Positions 61,741 through 64,000 of a stretch of 64,000 nt of DNA are shown piece after piece. The DNA lies in the NCBI RefSeq assembly GCF_000402035.1, contig NC_021288.1, forward strand, positions 434,001 through 498,000, in the 5' to 3' direction. Position 1 is the stretch's first letter; every line of letters begins with the position of its first letter. The notes beneath the pieces are model-generated. The model was not told the origin of the DNA. It worked only from the letters and a program-made list of their open reading frames with translations, and made no database searches. Source of the DNA: Caballeronia insecticola (GTDB taxonomy: Bacteria; Pseudomonadota; Gammaproteobacteria; Burkholderiales; Burkholderiaceae). The translations under genes were made by a program, and so were the position numbers.

Positions 61741-61770
61741 AAAACGCCAACCTTTAACGGTTGGCGTTTT
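61741..61770. terminator. Perfect bidirectional terminator
   Basis: Arms AAAACGCCAACC and GGTTGGCGTTTT (12 bp each, no mismatch) around a 6-nt loop. The A/T ends supply a T-run on both strands. It lies between the convergent glycosyltransferase and isocitrate lyase genes. Confidence 0.92.
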
Positions 61771-61793
61771 CGTTCGACCTACTGCTGCCGATA

Positions 61794-63374
61794 TCAGAAC
61801 TGATTCATCGTGTTGTCCTTACCCGCTGCCTTCAGCGCCGCTTCGCCGCTGAAATACTCCTTGTGGTCGTCGCCGATGTCCGAGCCGGACATGTTCTGAT
61901 GCTTGACGCACGCGATGCCCTGACGAATTTCCTTACGCTGCACGCCGGCCACATAACCCAGCATGCCTTGATCGCCGAAGTATTCGCGGGCGAGGTTGTC
62001 GGTCGACAGTGCGGCAGTGTGATAAGTCGGCAGCGTGATCAGATGATGGAAGATGCCCGCTTCGCGCGACGAATCGGCCTGGAACGTGCGGATCTTTTCG
62101 TCGGCGAGCTTCGCCAGTTCGGTCTGGTCGTATTCCACGCTCATCAGTTGAGCACGGTCGTATGACGACACATCCTTGCCCTCGGCCTTCAGCGCGTCAT
62201 ACACTTGCTGGCGGAAATTCAGCGTCCAGTTGAACGACGGGCTGTTGTTGTACACCAGCTTCGCGTTCGGGATGACCTTGCGAATCTCGCTCACCATGCC
62301 GTTGATCTGCGCGATATGCGGCTTCTCGGTTTCGATCCACAGCAGGTCGGCGCCGTTTTGCAGCGCGGTGACGCAATCCAGCACGCAGCGCGCTTCGCCC
62401 GTGCCGGCGCGGAACTGGAACAGATTGCTCGGCAGGCGCTTCGGGCGCAGCAACTTGCCGTCACGCTTGATGATGACGTCGCCATTGCCCAGCGCGTCTG
62501 CCGACAACTCTTCGCAATCGAGGAACGAGTTGTATTGATCGCCCAGATCGCCCGGCGTGCTCGTTACGGCGATCTGCTTGGTGAGGCCCGCGCCCAGCGA
62601 ATCGGTCCGCGCCACGATGATGCCGTCGTCCACGCCCAGTTCCAGGAACGCGTAGCGAATGGCGCGGATCTTCGCAAGGAAGTCCTCGTGCGGCACGGTG
62701 ACCTTGCCGTCCTGATGGCCGCACTGCTTCTCGTCGGACACCTGGTTTTCGATCTGGATGCAGCACGCGCCCGCTTCGATGAACTGCTTGGCCAGCAGAT
62801 ACGTTGCTTCCGCGTTGCCGAAGCCGGCATCGATGTCGGCGATGATCGGCACCACGTGGGTCACATGGTTGTCGATCTTTTCCTGAATGGCGGCTTTGGC
62901 TGCGCCATCGGCCGCGTCGAGCTGACGGAACAGGCCGCCCAGTTCACGCGCGTCGGCCTGACGCAGGAACGTGTACAGCTCGCGAATCAGCGCGCTGACG
63001 GAGGTTTTTTCGTGCATCGACTGGTCCGGCAGCGGGCCGAACTCGGAGCGCAGCGCAGCCACCATCCAGCCGGACAAGTACAGATAACGGCGCTCGGTGC
63101 TGTTGAAGTGCTTCTTGATGGAGATCATCTTCTGCTGCCCGATGAAGCCGTGCCAGCAGCCGAGCGACTGCGTGTACTTGGACGGGTCGGCGTCGTAGGC
63201 AGCCATGTCGGCGCGCATGATCTTCGCCGTGTACTTGGCGATATCGAGGCCCGTCTTGAACTTGTTCTGGGCGCGCATGCGAGCGGCATATTCCGGGTTG
63301 ATGGCATTCCACGCGCTGCCGTTGTTCTCTTTCAAACCAGCAACTGCCTTGATGTCGTCTTGATATTGGGTCAT
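61794..63374 (-). CDS. aceA: Isocitrate lyase
   Basis: A 526-residue glyoxylate-shunt enzyme splitting isocitrate to glyoxylate and succinate. The catalytic loop reads KQCGHQDGK with Cys218 as the general-base nucleophile; KKCGH occurs in the shorter E. coli type. Other conserved parts are IIADIDAGFGNAEATYLLAKQF (in part), IVARTDSLGAGL and YNNSPSFNWT. The length matches the long form known from Pseudomonas and Acinetobacter. The ATG at 63374 has AGGAG 7 bp upstream. It is divergent from the aminotransferase gene. Confidence 0.97.
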   Translation of the reverse strand: MTQYQDDIKAVAGLKENNGSAWNAINPEYAARMRAQNKFKTGLDIAKYTAKIMRADMAAYDADPSKYTQSLGCWHGFIGQQKMISIKKHFNSTERRYLYLSGWMVAALRSEFGPLPDQSMHEKTSVSALIRELYTFLRQADARELGGLFRQLDAADGAAKAAIQEKIDNHVTHVVPIIADIDAGFGNAEATYLLAKQFIEAGACCIQIENQVSDEKQCGHQDGKVTVPHEDFLAKIRAIRYAFLELGVDDGIIVARTDSLGAGLTKQIAVTSTPGDLGDQYNSFLDCEELSADALGNGDVIIKRDGKLLRPKRLPSNLFQFRAGTGEARCVLDCVTALQNGADLLWIETEKPHIAQINGMVSEIRKVIPNAKLVYNNSPSFNWTLNFRQQVYDALKAEGKDVSSYDRAQLMSVEYDQTELAKLADEKIRTFQADSSREAGIFHHLITLPTYHTAALSTDNLAREYFGDQGMLGYVAGVQRKEIRQGIACVKHQNMSGSDIGDDHKEYFSGEAALKAAGKDNTMNQF

Positions 63375-63776
63375 GTGACTCTCCTGAGAGCAAAGCGCGT
63401 TTAACTAAATGGTTCAGCGTGTCGCAACGTGTGTCGAAGCGAAACTGCATGACTTAATAGTAGCCCTGTCCGACGGCTTTGCGTGAACTCTTATATAAGA
63501 CATAAGACATTATTTTCGTATATTTTTCAATGTGTTACATGACGTTTTTTGCGATGCAAAACACGGTTTCAAGCGACGAAAATCCAGCGCCGCGTAAATT
63601 CGAAGAGAATTCCGCGATGTGAAACGCCCTTTCGGTTGCTGAAGGCGGCTGCAGGCGGATCGAGCACGAACGACCCACGCAGCGATGAAGCGGGCCGATC
63701 TTGTAGGATGTCTGTTGCGACGGACCGAGAAAGCGACGTCCAACCCAACTTCATTCGTCCATCACCGGAGGCGAAC
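63375..63776. other. Divergent promoter region of aceA and the aminotransferase gene
   Basis: About 400 bp with no supported gene. It has an AT-rich centre (63488-63545) that is unusual for this window and contains the palindrome at 63489-63500. Confidence 0.6.
63489..63500. promoter_or_regulatory. Candidate operator TCTTATATAAGA with downstream half-sites
   Basis: A perfect 12-bp palindrome, followed by a second ATAAGAC copy (TATATAAGACATAAGACAT). It lies 115 bp upstream of aceA. A regulator of central carbon metabolism is a plausible ligand; this is inference from position. Confidence 0.45.
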
Positions 63777-64000
63777 GTGCCAGGATTACTTCCCGATGTC
63801 GACCGCGAGGGGCTCCTCGAATATTCGGTCGTGTACACGGACCGATCGATCAACCATATGTCGCGGCTCTTTCAGGGCGTCTTGCGCGATATCTCTGCAT
63901 CGCTCAAAAAGGTCTACAACGCGAAGTCGGCGATTGTCGTTCCCGGCAGCGGCACGTTCGGCATGGAAGCCGTCGCCCGGCAGTTCGCGACCAACAAGAA
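63777..64000 (+). CDS. Class V aminotransferase, 3' partial (alanine/serine-glyoxylate type)
   Basis: The first ~74 codons of a gene running past the window end. A GTG start at 63777 has GGAGG 6 bp upstream. The peptide begins VPGLLPDVDREGLLEYSVVY, contains RLFQGVLRDISASLKKVYN and reaches AIVVPGSGTFGMEAVARQF. The GSGTFGMEA segment is the PLP-phosphate loop of class V aminotransferases such as alanine- or serine-glyoxylate enzymes. Divergence from aceA, which makes glyoxylate, fits this role, though cysteine desulfurase-like relatives are possible. Confidence 0.8.
   Translation, partial: MPGLLPDVDREGLLEYSVVYTDRSINHMSRLFQGVLRDISASLKKVYNAKSAIVVPGSGTFGMEAVARQFATNK

Noticed and set aside
1..64000. 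CRISPR arrays, insertion sequences, prophage or integrase genes
   Set aside because: Looked for spaced direct repeats, transposase/integrase motifs and terminal repeats; none was found.

Overview
The window looks like part of a chromosome or megaplasmid of a high-GC betaproteobacterium, most likely Burkholderiaceae (Paraburkholderia/Caballeronia-like). The reasons are third-position GC bias, many ATGA start/stop overlaps, the gene repertoire (Kup, GcvA-like LysR, TRAP transporters, a ~526-residue isocitrate lyase with a KQCGH motif) and a large type VI secretion (T6SS) locus. The genus is an inference; no rRNA or other marker gene is present. No tRNA, CRISPR array, insertion sequence or phage gene was seen.

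Layout. (1) 1-6.4 kb: end of a small LprI/DUF1311-type protein. Then a FadR-type GntR regulator faces a gamma-glutamyltransferase-like gene, followed by two MFS transporters with a small GAF protein between them. Two near-identical 22-bp inverted repeats, one at each end of the divergent promoter region, are the probable operators. (2) 6.7-10.2 kb: His-rich secreted peptide, Kup potassium transporter, LysR regulator. (3) 10.3-19.9 kb: an eight-gene catabolic operon. It holds a split transketolase (N and C subunits), an SDR dehydrogenase, a TRAP transporter (DctP plus fused DctQM), a full-length transketolase, a hydroxypyruvate reductase-like dehydrogenase and a beta-hydroxyacid dehydrogenase. 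The substrate is unknown. (4) 19.9-25.7 kb: transglutaminase-like cysteine proteinase, GH64-type beta-1,3-glucanase, and a MASE1 hybrid histidine kinase with an OmpR-type regulator.

(5) 25.8-52.9 kb: T6SS. tssA is on the + strand, just after the response regulator. On the - strand, read from the right, are tssB-tssC, then hcp-tssE-tssF-tssG-clpV, then a pentapeptide-repeat protein, DUF3540, a PAAR-like DUF4150 protein, an extended VgrG, a DUF2169/pentapeptide protein, an unknown protein, and tssJ-tssK-tssL-tssM. A second hcp (148/162 residues identical to the first) lies on the + strand behind a STAS gene. All 13 core components are present (TssA-M, counting DUF4150 as an addition to TssI). 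Fha, PpkA, PppA and TagF are not seen.

(6) 53.0-56.8 kb: a partner-switching operon read towards the T6SS. It encodes an unknown protein, a sensor SpoIIE-type phosphatase, an RsbW-like kinase and a STAS antagonist. It is probably a regulator, possibly of the neighbouring secretion system. (7) 56.9-64 kb: NlpC/P60-like lipoprotein, TPR-GT41 glycosyltransferase, isocitrate lyase, and the start of a PLP aminotransferase running off the window.

The observations most worth following are: the dual-transketolase operon, whose split N subunit has Tyr where the family has an active-site His; the partner-switching module beside a T6SS that lacks the usual threonine-phosphorylation genes; a palindromic motif (GTTTC/GTTAC-N4-GTAAC) ahead of three T6SS transcription units; and a VgrG with a Gly/Ala-rich hydrophobic insertion.
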